From the NCBI RefSeq assembly GCF_021109255.1, contig NZ_JAJODG010000002.1: a stretch of 64,000 nucleotides of DNA, one strand, 5' to 3'. The notes beneath the pieces were generated by a model that saw only the letters and a program-made list of their open reading frames with translations, was not told where the DNA came from and made no database searches. Positions 1 through 7,205 of the stretch are shown one piece after another; positions within the stretch are counted from its first letter, which is position 1, and each line of letters starts with the position of its first letter. Source of the stretch: Merdimmobilis hominis (lineage in GTDB: Bacteria > Bacillota > Clostridia > Oscillospirales > Ruminococcaceae). Made by a program: the position numbers and the translations under genes.

Positions 1-513
1 CTTTACCTGGTGATGAGCAAAATCGTCTGGGCCCTGTATGAGTATGGCATCCGCAAATTTGTCTTTTTAAACGGCCACGGCGGCAACGATGTGGTGCTCA
101 ACAAGCTGGGGCTGGAAATTGAGGACAACGGCGGCATTTCTGCCCTCTTCAATTGGTGGCAGATCGCCGGGGAACTGAACCCTGCCTGGAAAGGCGGCCA
201 TGGCGGCGGCGAGGAGACCGCAGCCATGCTGGCCATTGATGAAAAGTATGTCCATATGGAGGACTACATGCCCCTTGTCCCCAACGACTTGAGCGAGAAC
301 CTGCCGGTTTCCAGCGTCAAGACCGTCCGGTTCAAAGGGGTGGATGTGATCATCCCCCGCCATTTCCAGAGCGTCACCGAAAGCGGCTGGTATGGCCCCG
401 ATGATCCCCGGGATGCCACCGCCGCCTGGGGAAATGAGATGCTGGATGCCACCGGCAAATACCTGTGCGAGTTCATCGCCGAGTTTGAAAAGGTGGAGCT
501 TCCAAAGCTGTAA
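1..513 (+). CDS. Creatininase-family amidohydrolase, 5' end missing
   Basis: The frame is open from base 1 and ends with TAA at 511-513, so 170 codons of the C-terminal part are visible and the start lies outside the window. The motif NGHGGN (visible residues 24-29) and the later GHGGGEETA segment (about bases 196-225) are the conserved metal-site blocks of the creatininase/creatinine amidohydrolase family. The C-terminal stretch around PDDPRDATAAWG is also typical. Members are cytoplasmic Zn/Mn amidohydrolases acting on creatinine or other small amides; the substrate here cannot be read from sequence. A strong terminator follows directly, so this is the last gene of its transcript. Confidence 0.8.
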   Translation, partial: LYLVMSKIVWALYEYGIRKFVFLNGHGGNDVVLNKLGLEIEDNGGISALFNWWQIAGELNPAWKGGHGGGEETAAMLAIDEKYVHMEDYMPLVPNDLSENLPVSSVKTVRFKGVDVIIPRHFQSVTESGWYGPDDPRDATAAWGNEMLDATGKYLCEFIAEFEKVELPKL

Positions 514-518
514 AAAGC

Positions 519-550
519 CAAAAAGGAGCGGGCAAAACCGCTCCTTTTTC
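519..550 (+). terminator. Intrinsic terminator of the creatininase gene
   Basis: A 12-bp stem AAAAAGGAGCGG/CCGCTCCTTTTT (520-531 and 538-549) with a 6-nt loop ends in a T run, six bases after the stop codon. Confidence 0.85.
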
Positions 551-580
551 CCTTTCCCCCTGGGTTCCGGCCGCCCCCGG

Positions 581-609
581 TTGCAGCCCATCTCCGAAAA
601 TGCTATACT
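581..609 (+). promoter_or_regulatory. Promoter of the DUF2185 gene
   Basis: TTGCAG (581-586), a 17-bp spacer and TATACT (604-609) precede the gene start by about 37 bp. Confidence 0.55.
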
Positions 610-646
610 ACTGGATAGCCAACATAAGAAATTGAGGTGCCGCACT

Positions 647-1282
647 ATGTACGAAACATTTATCTTAGAAAACGCCCAAGAGCGCCACCAAGCCGACCCC
701 CGCCACTTCCCCGTACCCTGCCAGGCGGATCTGGATGCCATCGGCCCGGAGAGCCTGGTGCAGCTGGTATTTGTCCTGCCTCAGGAGACCGCTGAGGGCT
801 GCCGCGCCGAGCGGATGTGGGTGAAGGTCACCGCGCGGGAGGAAGACCGCCTGGGCGGCATTCTCGCCAACGAACCCCACTTCATTGAGGAGATCAAGCT
901 GGGAGACCCCATCGCCTTTGAAGTGGCAAATGTGGCCGACATCTTCCGGGGGGACCCCTCCTATGACCGGGAGCTGATGTGCATCATCACCCGCAAGGCC
1001 CTGGAACAGGGGGAGATCAACTGGGTGACACGGGGCGAGCCGGTCAACGAGGTGGACAGCGGCTGGCAGCTCTTCTACGGCGATGAGGACGAGGAGTACC
1101 TTAACGACCCCAACAACGCCGCCCTCTTCCCCTTGCGGGAGATGCTGCGGATGGAACCGCTGCTGGACAAGGTGTTCGCTTCCCCTTCCCCTGCCTTTGC
1201 CTTCTACCCGGAGGTGAACGACTTCATCGACGCCCAAACCTATGAAGCCCTGGGCCTCGCTGACCTGGAGGATGGGGAATAA
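647..1282 (+). CDS. Imm33/DUF2185-domain protein
   Basis: The protein has 211 residues and is soluble and acidic. The start is the ATG at 647, preceded by GAGGTG at 634-639; the frame is open further upstream but that part runs through the previous gene's terminator. The N-terminal half carries the pattern MWVKVT...NEPHFIEEIKLGDPIAF and the C-terminal half DSGWQLFYGDEDEEYL, which together fit the DUF2185 (Imm33-like) family. Some members are immunity proteins in polymorphic-toxin loci, but many, like this one, stand alone with no toxin gene beside them. It forms its own unit between two terminators. The cellular role is unknown. Confidence 0.6.
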   Translation: MYETFILENAQERHQADPRHFPVPCQADLDAIGPESLVQLVFVLPQETAEGCRAERMWVKVTAREEDRLGGILANEPHFIEEIKLGDPIAFEVANVADIFRGDPSYDRELMCIITRKALEQGEINWVTRGEPVNEVDSGWQLFYGDEDEEYLNDPNNAALFPLREMLRMEPLLDKVFASPSPAFAFYPEVNDFIDAQTYEALGLADLEDGE

Positions 1283-1305
1283 CCCCCCTTATAAGCTGAC
1301 TCAAA

Positions 1306-1335
1306 AAGCCGCCGGAACTGTCCGGCGGCTTTTTT
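1306..1335 (+). terminator. Intrinsic terminator after the DUF2185 gene
   Basis: Stem GCCGCCGGA/TCCGGCGGC (1308-1316, 1321-1329) with a 4-nt loop and a following TTTTTT run. It lies between converging genes; the A run at 1303-1307 means it could also act on the opposite strand. Confidence 0.85.
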
Positions 1336-1352
1336 GCTGTTGTATTTCCTGT

Positions 1353-2408
1353 TTACAAGGGGTCAACCACCAAGGTCTCTGTATCCCCCACCCGGGCACT
1401 ATAGGATAAAATCCCCCCGGCCAGCAGCTTAAAATGGTTGGTGCTCACCGTTGCCCCAGCCACATTGTCCATAGCCACCACGTTCTTCCCCGCGTCTTCG
1501 AACAAGGCGAGGATTTCCGGGTTGTACTTTTGGGGATAGGTCTCCGGTAGGCCCGCCCGCTTGTTGGCGCGGATCATCGTATCCTGAAAGTTTTTATCCT
1601 CGCTCTTCTTTTGGCCCTTTTCGTCCACTGCGTCAAACTCCTCGATGGTGACCACGTTGTCCTGGATGGAGAGGATCACATAATCCTTCCAGCCGTGGTC
1701 AAAGTCCCGCATCTCCGCCCGGTAGGTGCCGTCTACATACTGGCCGATGGTCTCCTCCTGGGCCAAGCGGAATTTTGCATTTTTCTCCGCCGTGGCATAC
1801 AGGGTTTTAAAATTCTCCAGGGACTTGGTGGCCCCAGTCACCCCGTCCATTTTCTCCAGGCTCCCGGCCTCCTCAAAATTTTTGACAATAGCCGGCAGGA
1901 AGACATTGGGCCCATACAGTTTAGCAGTCCGCATCTCCTCACTGAGGGCTTGGTCGGCGGATTTCAGCTCTCCCGCCTTATTTTTGCCGTCAAACTCCAC
2001 CACTGTGAGGGTGTCCTCGGTGGCGGTGAGGATAAGGTATTCAGCGTAGTCCTCCTCCGGCTTCTCAGCCCGGACGGTATAGGTGCCGGGGCTGTATAGC
2101 GGCAGGCGGTAGTGGCTGGTGTCGCCGGAACGGGCCCGGGCCTCCAGCAGTTCCTGCTTCATTGTCTCCTGGAAAGAGGCAGGCGCCCCCTGGGGCGGGA
2201 CGTATTCCGCCACGGTGGGGTTGCCCTTCTCCACCGTCAGTTTGATGGAGCCGGAATTCCCGGCAGGGTCCTCCCAGCTTGCGGTGTACTCTCCATCCTG
2301 GAAGCCAGGCACGCTGCCCGAGGCTTCCCCGCCCTCCCGTTTGTTGCAGCCCACAAAGGTTGTCAGCAGCAGCGCGGCCAAAAACGCCGCCATCCAATTT
2401 CGATTCAA
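1353..2408 (-). CDS. FMN-binding lipoprotein with two FMN_bind repeats
   Basis: This is a 351-residue predicted lipoprotein. The start is a TTG at 2408 with AGGGAG upstream; this yields a classic signal peptide, a short basic N-terminus, a hydrophobic stretch and the lipobox FVGC. Two homologous domains follow, each beginning with a D-G-x-Y-x-A motif (DGEYTA, DGTYRA) and each ending in a flavinylation-type site, DGVTGATKS and DNVAGATVST. In the FMN_bind family the Thr of such motifs is covalently linked to FMN by the transferase ApbE, and the proteins carry electrons outside the membrane (RnfG/NqrC, PplA). The double-domain layout is PplA-like. No ApbE and no partner dehydrogenase is adjacent, although a partial Rnf cluster lies at 37.2-40.5 kb. 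Confidence 0.8.
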   Translation of the reverse strand: MNRNWMAAFLAALLLTTFVGCNKREGGEASGSVPGFQDGEYTASWEDPAGNSGSIKLTVEKGNPTVAEYVPPQGAPASFQETMKQELLEARARSGDTSHYRLPLYSPGTYTVRAEKPEEDYAEYLILTATEDTLTVVEFDGKNKAGELKSADQALSEEMRTAKLYGPNVFLPAIVKNFEEAGSLEKMDGVTGATKSLENFKTLYATAEKNAKFRLAQEETIGQYVDGTYRAEMRDFDHGWKDYVILSIQDNVVTIEEFDAVDEKGQKKSEDKNFQDTMIRANKRAGLPETYPQKYNPEILALFEDAGKNVVAMDNVAGATVSTNHFKLLAGGILSYSARVGDTETLVVDPL

Positions 2409-2453
2409 AGCGCAATTCTCCCTTTTTACATGGTTTCCCGAATTTTGGGCGCA

Positions 2454-2499
2454 AAAAAGCGCGTATCCCATTTCATACAAAATAGTATACACGCTTTTT
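2454..2499 (-). terminator. Terminator of the aro/grpB transcript overlapping the next promoter
   Basis: On the minus strand, arms AAAAAGCGTGTAT (2499-2487) and ATACGCGCTTTTT (2466-2454) form a 13-bp stem with one U-G pair and a 20-nt loop, followed by T. The -10 box of the lipoprotein promoter lies inside this hairpin. Confidence 0.65.
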
Positions 2500-2513
2500 G
2501 GCGAATTTGGCAA
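2484..2513 (-). promoter_or_regulatory. Promoter of the FMN-binding lipoprotein gene
   Basis: On the minus strand TTGCCA (2513-2508), an 18-bp spacer and TATACT (2489-2484). It sits 76 bp upstream of the TTG start. Confidence 0.5.
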
Positions 2514-2544
2514 GGGTATCCCCTTTTCTTTTTCCAAATGGGCC

Positions 2545-3108
2545 TCAACAGGGTTCATTTTTCCCTTGATCCCTTTGCCCCGCTCGCCAAGTGTGGGCCT
2601 CTTGCAGCAACAGGCGGATCAGCTCCTGCTTCCCCGCCGTATAGCCGTTTCGATTATCCGAAAACTCCGCAGCCAATTCCTTCTTGCAGCGGTCATATTG
2701 CCATGCTTTTTGAGGAAAGCAGGTGAGATAATCCCGGAAATTGACATAATTCTCCCACGCCTCTCCGCCCCATTGTACAACGTGGATGTGGTGGGTGCGC
2801 AGGTCCTTCTCAAAATCCCCCATGACAAACAACAGCTGCCCAGGGGCATCCTCCCCCCGGAACACCACGCCGCACTGTTCCAAAGCGCCCCGGTAGGGGA
2901 GCACATCTTTTAAATCCCGGACGCCCACTACAAGATCCAGTATAGGCTTTGCACAGATAGCGGGGATAGACGTGCTGCCAACGTGCTGAATATCAACGGC
3001 CGCATCCCCTAGAATCTGCCACAGCTCCGCCGCGGTATCCCCGGCTTTTGTTGCCCACTCCTCTTGGTGGGGGAGCAATTCCACCTTTCCCCTTTTTAAG
3101 CCCAGCAT
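2545..3108 (-). CDS. GrpB-like nucleotidyltransferase-fold protein (UPF0157)
   Basis: The protein has 187 residues. HVGSTSIPAICAKPILDLVV (residues 42-61) is the signature of the GrpB/UPF0157 family, which has a nucleotidyltransferase-like fold: the G-S-T-S loop is followed by an acidic D in the L-D-L strand. AAGGAGC stands just upstream of the ATG at 3108. It is the last gene of the aroA-aroC-chorismate mutase run on the same strand, 52 bp after the mutase. The family's reaction is not established, and co-transcription with the aromatic genes may be incidental. Confidence 0.8.
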   Translation of the reverse strand: MLGLKRGKVELLPHQEEWATKAGDTAAELWQILGDAAVDIQHVGSTSIPAICAKPILDLVVGVRDLKDVLPYRGALEQCGVVFRGEDAPGQLLFVMGDFEKDLRTHHIHVVQWGGEAWENYVNFRDYLTCFPQKAWQYDRCKKELAAEFSDNRNGYTAGKQELIRLLLQEAHTWRAGQRDQGKNEPC

Positions 3109-3160
3109 AAAAGCTCCTTATTCTGCCGATAAGCCATTCTCCACAAAGGACAGCCTCCCG

Positions 3161-3445
3161 CTATCCTTCTTTCGGAGGCTCCATCCCCAGCAGCTGGTAC
3201 TGCCGGTCTTTGCTCACCTTCATCAGGGTGGCGTACAGCTCCCGTGTGCCCTCTTTCAGGTGGGCGGGGGCCCGGGAGGCCATCTTTTCTAAAATCGCCG
3301 CCTCCCGCTCTGGGTGGAACACCGGGAGGTTGTTTTTCTGTTTGTAATCCACCACCTGCTCCACCACTTCCATCCGGCGGAGGAACAGGGCGAGGATCTG
3401 GGAATCAATGTCGTCAATCTGAAGGCGTAGCTCATTCAAATCCAT
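3161..3445 (-). CDS. Chorismate mutase, AroQ class
   Basis: This is a 94-residue all-helical protein, the usual size of a monofunctional AroQ mutase. MDLNELRLQIDDIDSQILALF, then RRMEVVEQVVDYKQ and the R-E segment HPEREAAILEKM, are the conserved helix-1/helix-2 blocks, including the Arg and Lys that bind chorismate. It rearranges chorismate to prephenate, the branch step towards phenylalanine and tyrosine. AGGAGAG precedes the ATG. It follows aroC by 38 bp on the same strand, so EPSP synthase, chorismate synthase and mutase are made together under the aromatic leader upstream of aroA. Confidence 0.88.
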   Translation of the reverse strand: MDLNELRLQIDDIDSQILALFLRRMEVVEQVVDYKQKNNLPVFHPEREAAILEKMASRAPAHLKEGTRELYATLMKVSKDRQYQLLGMEPPKEG

Positions 3446-3483
3446 GGCAGGTCTCTCCTTATTGATATGGGAATACTTCTATC

Positions 3484-4557
3484 CTACCCGATTAAGGAGA
3501 GAATTGCAAGGGCTGCGGCCGCTTCCACGCAGGGGACCGCCCGCAGGGCCACGCAGGGGTCGTGGCGGCCTTTGATCTGGATGGTGGTCTCGGTGCGGGT
3601 GAGGAGGTCCACCGTCTTCTGTTCCATGGCGATGGAGGGGGTGGGCTTAAAGGCCGCCTGGAACAGGAGAGGCATGCCGGAGGTCATGCCGCCCAGGACT
3701 CCGCCGTGGCGGTTGGTCTCGGTGCGGACTTCCCCGGTCTCGTCGATGCAGAAGGGGTCGTTGTGTTGGCTGCCCCGCATCCCTGCGGCGTCAAACCCCG
3801 CCCCAAACTGGATGCCCCGCACTGCCGGGATGCCAAACACCATCCGGCTGATCTCATTTTCCACTCCGTCGAAGATGGGGGCGCCCAGGCCAGCGGGCAG
3901 GCCGGTGACACAGCACTCCACCACACCGCCGATGGAATCCCCTTCCCCACGGACCTCTTCGATGAGGGCGGCCATCCGGCCGGCGGCCTCCTGGGTCAGG
4001 GCGGGGATCTCCCTCTCCGAAGCGGCTTGGAGCGCTTGGCAGTCGGGCCGCACCGGGTCAAGGGGGATGTCCTTCACCCCACCCACTGACAAGAGCCGGG
4101 CTTGGACCTGGATGCCCCGGCGGGCCAAAAGCTGCTTGGCGATGCCTCCCGCCAGGGCAAGGGGGGCGGTGAGCCGGGCGGAGGAATGGCCGCCGCCCCG
4201 GACGTCGCTGTAGCCCTCATGGCGGATAAAGTTGGGATAGTCCCCATGGCCGGGCCGGGGGAGGAAGCGGTTTTTCAGATACTCCTGGGACTGGGTGTCG
4301 CCGTTTTCAAAGACGGCGCAGAGGGGGGAGCCGCAGGTGACCCCATCCACCAAGCCGGACAGGATGTGGGGGATGTCCCTCTCCTTGCGCTGGGAGGCAT
4401 ACCGTCCCCCCGGGGCGCGGCGGGCGAGGAAGGCTTCCAGTTCCCCCAGGTCGATGGGTTCGCCGGCGGGCAGGGAATCGATGACAACCCCGACGGCCTC
4501 GCCGTGGGATTCTCCGAACAAGGTGACTTTGATGGAATTACCGATGGTTGACGACAT
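3484..4557 (-). CDS. aroC: Chorismate synthase
   Basis: The protein has 357 residues, full length for the family. It shows the N-terminal GNSIKVTLFGESHGEAVG block, the RPGHGDYPN region and RGGGHSSARLTAPLALAGG, which are the classic chorismate synthase signatures that bind reduced FMN and EPSP. It converts 5-enolpyruvylshikimate-3-phosphate to chorismate in the cytoplasm. The ATG at 4557 lies 20 bp inside the end of aroA, suggesting translational coupling. The chorismate mutase gene follows immediately. Confidence 0.95.
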   Translation of the reverse strand: MSSTIGNSIKVTLFGESHGEAVGVVIDSLPAGEPIDLGELEAFLARRAPGGRYASQRKERDIPHILSGLVDGVTCGSPLCAVFENGDTQSQEYLKNRFLPRPGHGDYPNFIRHEGYSDVRGGGHSSARLTAPLALAGGIAKQLLARRGIQVQARLLSVGGVKDIPLDPVRPDCQALQAASEREIPALTQEAAGRMAALIEEVRGEGDSIGGVVECCVTGLPAGLGAPIFDGVENEISRMVFGIPAVRGIQFGAGFDAAGMRGSQHNDPFCIDETGEVRTETNRHGGVLGGMTSGMPLLFQAAFKPTPSIAMEQKTVDLLTRTETTIQIKGRHDPCVALRAVPCVEAAAALAILSLIG

Positions 4558-5767
4558 GACATACGCCTCCTAACAACTTCATATGGTGGAAGAATTGGGG
4601 GTAGCTTTTGCCCACGCATTGGGCGTTCTGGATGGTGACGGGGGCTTTGGCCCCCAAAGCGGCAATGGAAGCCGCCATGGCGATGCGGTGATCGCCGAAA
4701 GGTTCTATGGTGACCCCGCCATCGAGGGCGGGCTTTCCTTGAATGGTCAACGTTTCGGGGCCTTCCTCTACTTCCGCCCCCATCTGGGTGAGGACGGTCG
4801 AAAGGGCGGCCAGCCGGTCGCTCTCCTTGAGTCGGAGGCGTCCGGCGTGGGTGAGGGCGGTTTCCCCGTCCGCGTAGGCGGCAGCCACCGCCAAGGCAGG
4901 GGCCAGATCCGGGCACTGGGAGAGGTCAATCTCCACCCGACCCCCTCCCAGGGATTGAATGGTCTCCAAATGGCGGAGGATAGCCCGGTCCCCCTGGGTG
5001 GAATCCTCCCGGAGGCCCAGGCATTCCACCTGGGAGCCGATGGCGTTGGCTGTGAGGAAGAGGGCCGCCGCCGAGTAATCCCCCTCCACCTCAAAATCAG
5101 CGGCGCGGTAGATTTGGTTTCCCAGGATGCGCCATCCCCCCTCCTCCGGGGAGACCTGGATCCCAAATTGGGCGAGAACCTGTAGGGTCATCCTGACATA
5201 CCCGGCCGATTCCAGCGGCGTGGTCAACCGGATGGAGCTATCCCCCTCCAATAGAGGGAGCGCCAGCAGCAGGCCGGTGACATACTGGGAGGAGACATCC
5301 CCCGGCAGCCGGTATTCCCCCGGCCGAAGCCGCCCTGCAAGCTCCAGGGGCAGCTGGAAACCGGAGAGTTCCGCCCCGCCCCGGATGAGGGTCTCCCCCA
5401 ATGGGCCCAGGGGCCGCTCTGGGAGCCTCCCTTCCCCAGTGAACCGGGCCGGGGCGCCCAGTGCCGCCGCCACTGGCAGCAGGAACCGGAGGGTGGAGCC
5501 GCTCTCCCCACAGGGGAGGACGATCCGCTCCCGCCATCGCCTATGGAGCGGGGTGACTTCCAAGTCCTCGCCCTCCCGCCGGATCTCTGCCCCCAAAGCG
5601 GTTAGGCAGCGGACAGTGGCCTCGATATCCCCCGAAGGGGTGGCGTTTTGAATCCGGCTGGGACCGTCCGCCAATGCGGCGGCAATCAGCCCTCGGTGGG
5701 CCATGGATTTGGAACCGGGTACGGCGACCTTGCCAGCCAACCGTCCGGGGGAAATGGTGACTTCCAT
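4538..5767 (-). CDS. aroA: 3-phosphoshikimate 1-carboxyvinyltransferase (EPSP synthase)
   Basis: The protein has 409 residues. PGSKSMAHRGLIAAALADGPS near the N-terminus and LKESDRLAAL plus GDHRIAMAA near the C-terminus are the PEP- and shikimate-3-phosphate-binding signatures. I place the start at the ATG at 5767, because GGAGG ends 6 nt before it; another in-frame ATG at 5773 abuts the ribosome site. It is the first structural gene of the leftward aromatic operon and overlaps aroC by 20 bp. Expression is probably controlled by the terminator and aromatic leader peptide directly upstream. Confidence 0.95.
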   Translation of the reverse strand: MEVTISPGRLAGKVAVPGSKSMAHRGLIAAALADGPSRIQNATPSGDIEATVRCLTALGAEIRREGEDLEVTPLHRRWRERIVLPCGESGSTLRFLLPVAAALGAPARFTGEGRLPERPLGPLGETLIRGGAELSGFQLPLELAGRLRPGEYRLPGDVSSQYVTGLLLALPLLEGDSSIRLTTPLESAGYVRMTLQVLAQFGIQVSPEEGGWRILGNQIYRAADFEVEGDYSAAALFLTANAIGSQVECLGLREDSTQGDRAILRHLETIQSLGGGRVEIDLSQCPDLAPALAVAAAYADGETALTHAGRLRLKESDRLAALSTVLTQMGAEVEEGPETLTIQGKPALDGGVTIEPFGDHRIAMAASIAALGAKAPVTIQNAQCVGKSYPQFFHHMKLLGGVCHVVNHR

Positions 5768-5782
5768 ACACATCCTCCAAGC

Positions 5783-5822
5783 AAAAAGAAAAGGGCCGGT
5801 GCTGTTCATCAAGCACCGACCC
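5783..5822 (-). terminator. Attenuator terminator in the aro operon leader
   Basis: On the minus strand GGGTCGGTGCT (5822-5812), an 8-nt loop, AGCACCGGCCC (5803-5793) and then TTTTCTTTTT form an 11-bp stem with one U-G pair. It stands between the leader peptide stop and the aroA ribosome site (GGAGG at 5778-5774), so it would stop transcription before aroA unless relieved. Confidence 0.85.
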
Positions 5823-5843
5823 TTGGATTCCGTTTCGACTGCC

Positions 5844-5960
5844 CTATTGGGCCACTGGAACCGGGAGCTTTTGATGACAGCAAAAATAGCCTGCGCCATA
5901 AAAGTAGGCCCAAGCAAAAAATACTACAAAATGTACAGTTGTGTAGCTAAGCTGTATCAT
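5844..5960 (-). CDS. Aromatic-rich leader peptide of the aro operon (38 aa)
   Basis: Starting at the ATG at 5960 the frame encodes 38 residues and stops with TAG at 5846-5844. Residues 11-26 read FVVFFAWAYFYGAGYF; ten of the 38 residues are Phe, Tyr or Trp. AGGGAG (5975-5970) lies 9 nt upstream of the ATG. The peptide begins about 47 nt after the predicted transcription start and ends 21 nt before a strong terminator in front of aroA. This is the arrangement of amino-acid attenuators such as pheL and trpL, where ribosome stalling at scarce-amino-acid codons prevents termination. A small hydrophobic membrane protein is the alternative reading, but position and codon content argue for attenuation. 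Confidence 0.75.
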   Translation of the reverse strand: MIQLSYTTVHFVVFFAWAYFYGAGYFCCHQKLPVPVAQ

Positions 5961-6013
5961 CGTGGTAAACTCCCTGCGCGAAAACCGCGTTTCCTTTGAA
6001 TTAAGTTGTTTTT

Positions 6014-6042
6014 ACTATACTCCCATCCCGGGCTCCTGTCAA
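6014..6042 (-). promoter_or_regulatory. Promoter of the aro operon
   Basis: On the minus strand a perfect TTGACA (6042-6037), 17-bp spacer and TATAGT (6019-6014). It predicts a leader RNA of about 240 nt before aroA. Confidence 0.75.
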
Positions 6043-6123
6043 ACCGAAACTGCCTAAAGGCCGAATATTTTGGAGCTATCACCGAAAACTAACAAGAGAT
6101 TTTAGGCACATTAGGGGATTTGC

Positions 6124-6152
6124 TTGACATTCGTATGCAAAGGGGTTAATAT
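6124..6152 (+). promoter_or_regulatory. Promoter of trxB
   Basis: TTGACA (6124-6129), 17-bp spacer and TAATAT (6147-6152), about 35 bp upstream of the gene and divergent from the aro promoter. Confidence 0.75.
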
Positions 6153-6186
6153 GGAGTAAAATAGTAGAAAAAGGAGGATGGACATT

Positions 6187-7101
6187 ATGGTGGATCTCAT
6201 TGTCATTGGCGCTGGGCCGGCCGGCCTTTCTGCCGCCATCTATGCCGCCCGGGCTGGGCACACTGTCACGGTGCTGGAGGAACTGGTTTTCGGCGGCCAG
6301 GTTGCCACCACCCCGGAAGTGGAAAATTACCCTGCAATCCGCAAGATCGACGGGGTGGAATTCTCGATGAACCTTTACAATCAGGCCACGGAACTAGGGG
6401 CCAAGGTGGAGTTTGCCGGGGCTACCAAGGTGGATCTGACTGGGCCGGTGAAACAGGTTTGGGCAGGAGAGACCCTCTATGAGGCCAAAGCGGTGATTTT
6501 AGCCAACGGCGCCAAACGCCGCAAGCTGGATGTCCCTGGGGAGGAACGCCTGTCTGGAAAAGGCGTCTCCTACTGCGCCACCTGCGACGGTGCTTTTTAC
6601 CGGGGCAAGGTTACCGCCATCGTCGGCGGGGGCAACACGGCCTTGGAGGACGCCCTCTTCTTAGCCAACAACTGCGAGACGGTCCACCTGATCCACCGGC
6701 GGGATTCCTTCCGGGGGAGCAAAATCCTCTCCGATGCGGTCATCGCCCGCAAGAACATCGTCATCCACTACGATTCCATCCCCACCGAGATCGTCGGGGA
6801 GAGCACAGTGGAAGGGCTTTCCATCTCCAACGTGAAAACCGGCGCCGCCGAGACCATCCCCGTCAGCGGGGTGTTTGTGGCGGTTGGCCTCGCCCCGGAC
6901 AACCATCTGGTGGAAGGCCAGCTGGAACTGGAAAATGGCTACGTCAAGGCCGGTGAGGACTGTGCCACCAACCTGCCCGGGGTCTTTGTGGCTGGGGACA
7001 CCCGCACCAAAGCGGTCCGTCAGATCGTCACCGCAGCCAGCGACGGCGCGGTGGCCGCGGTCAACGCCTCCACCTATCTCTCCAGTTTGGCGGCGGAATA
7101 A
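6187..7101 (+). CDS. trxB: Thioredoxin reductase
   Basis: The protein has 304 residues. FAD-binding GAGPAGLSAAIYAARAG is at the N-terminus, the redox-active CATC is followed by DGAFY, the NADPH Rossmann site is GGGNTALEDALFLA with HRRDSFRGSK (the NADPH-selecting Arg cluster), and the C-terminal FAD site is AGDTRTKAVRQIVTAASDGA. It uses NADPH to reduce thioredoxin in the cytoplasm. I chose the ATG at 6187, because AAGGAGG (6171-6177) directly abuts the ATG at 6178 but is 9 nt from this one. It is monocistronic: its own promoter and terminator flank it, and no thioredoxin gene is adjacent. Confidence 0.93.
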   Translation: MVDLIVIGAGPAGLSAAIYAARAGHTVTVLEELVFGGQVATTPEVENYPAIRKIDGVEFSMNLYNQATELGAKVEFAGATKVDLTGPVKQVWAGETLYEAKAVILANGAKRRKLDVPGEERLSGKGVSYCATCDGAFYRGKVTAIVGGGNTALEDALFLANNCETVHLIHRRDSFRGSKILSDAVIARKNIVIHYDSIPTEIVGESTVEGLSISNVKTGAAETIPVSGVFVAVGLAPDNHLVEGQLELENGYVKAGEDCATNLPGVFVAGDTRTKAVRQIVTAASDGAVAAVNASTYLSSLAAE

Positions 7102-7153
7102 TTCCCCATCTGCCGGCAAAAACTGGAATAGGCGGCTAAAAAATGCTCACACT

Positions 7154-7188
7154 AATGCCATGGGTTTTTCGCCCGTGGCATTTTTTTG
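7154..7188 (+). terminator. Intrinsic terminator of trxB
   Basis: Stem ATGCCATGGG/CCCGTGGCAT (7155-7164, 7172-7181) with one G-U pair, followed by a run of seven T. Confidence 0.85.
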
Positions 7189-7205
7189 CGTGGAGGGGTT
7201 ATCCT

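Noticed and set aside
647..1282. Polymorphic toxin immunity locus
   Set aside because: Only the immunity-like domain is present; no toxin or secretion gene is adjacent.
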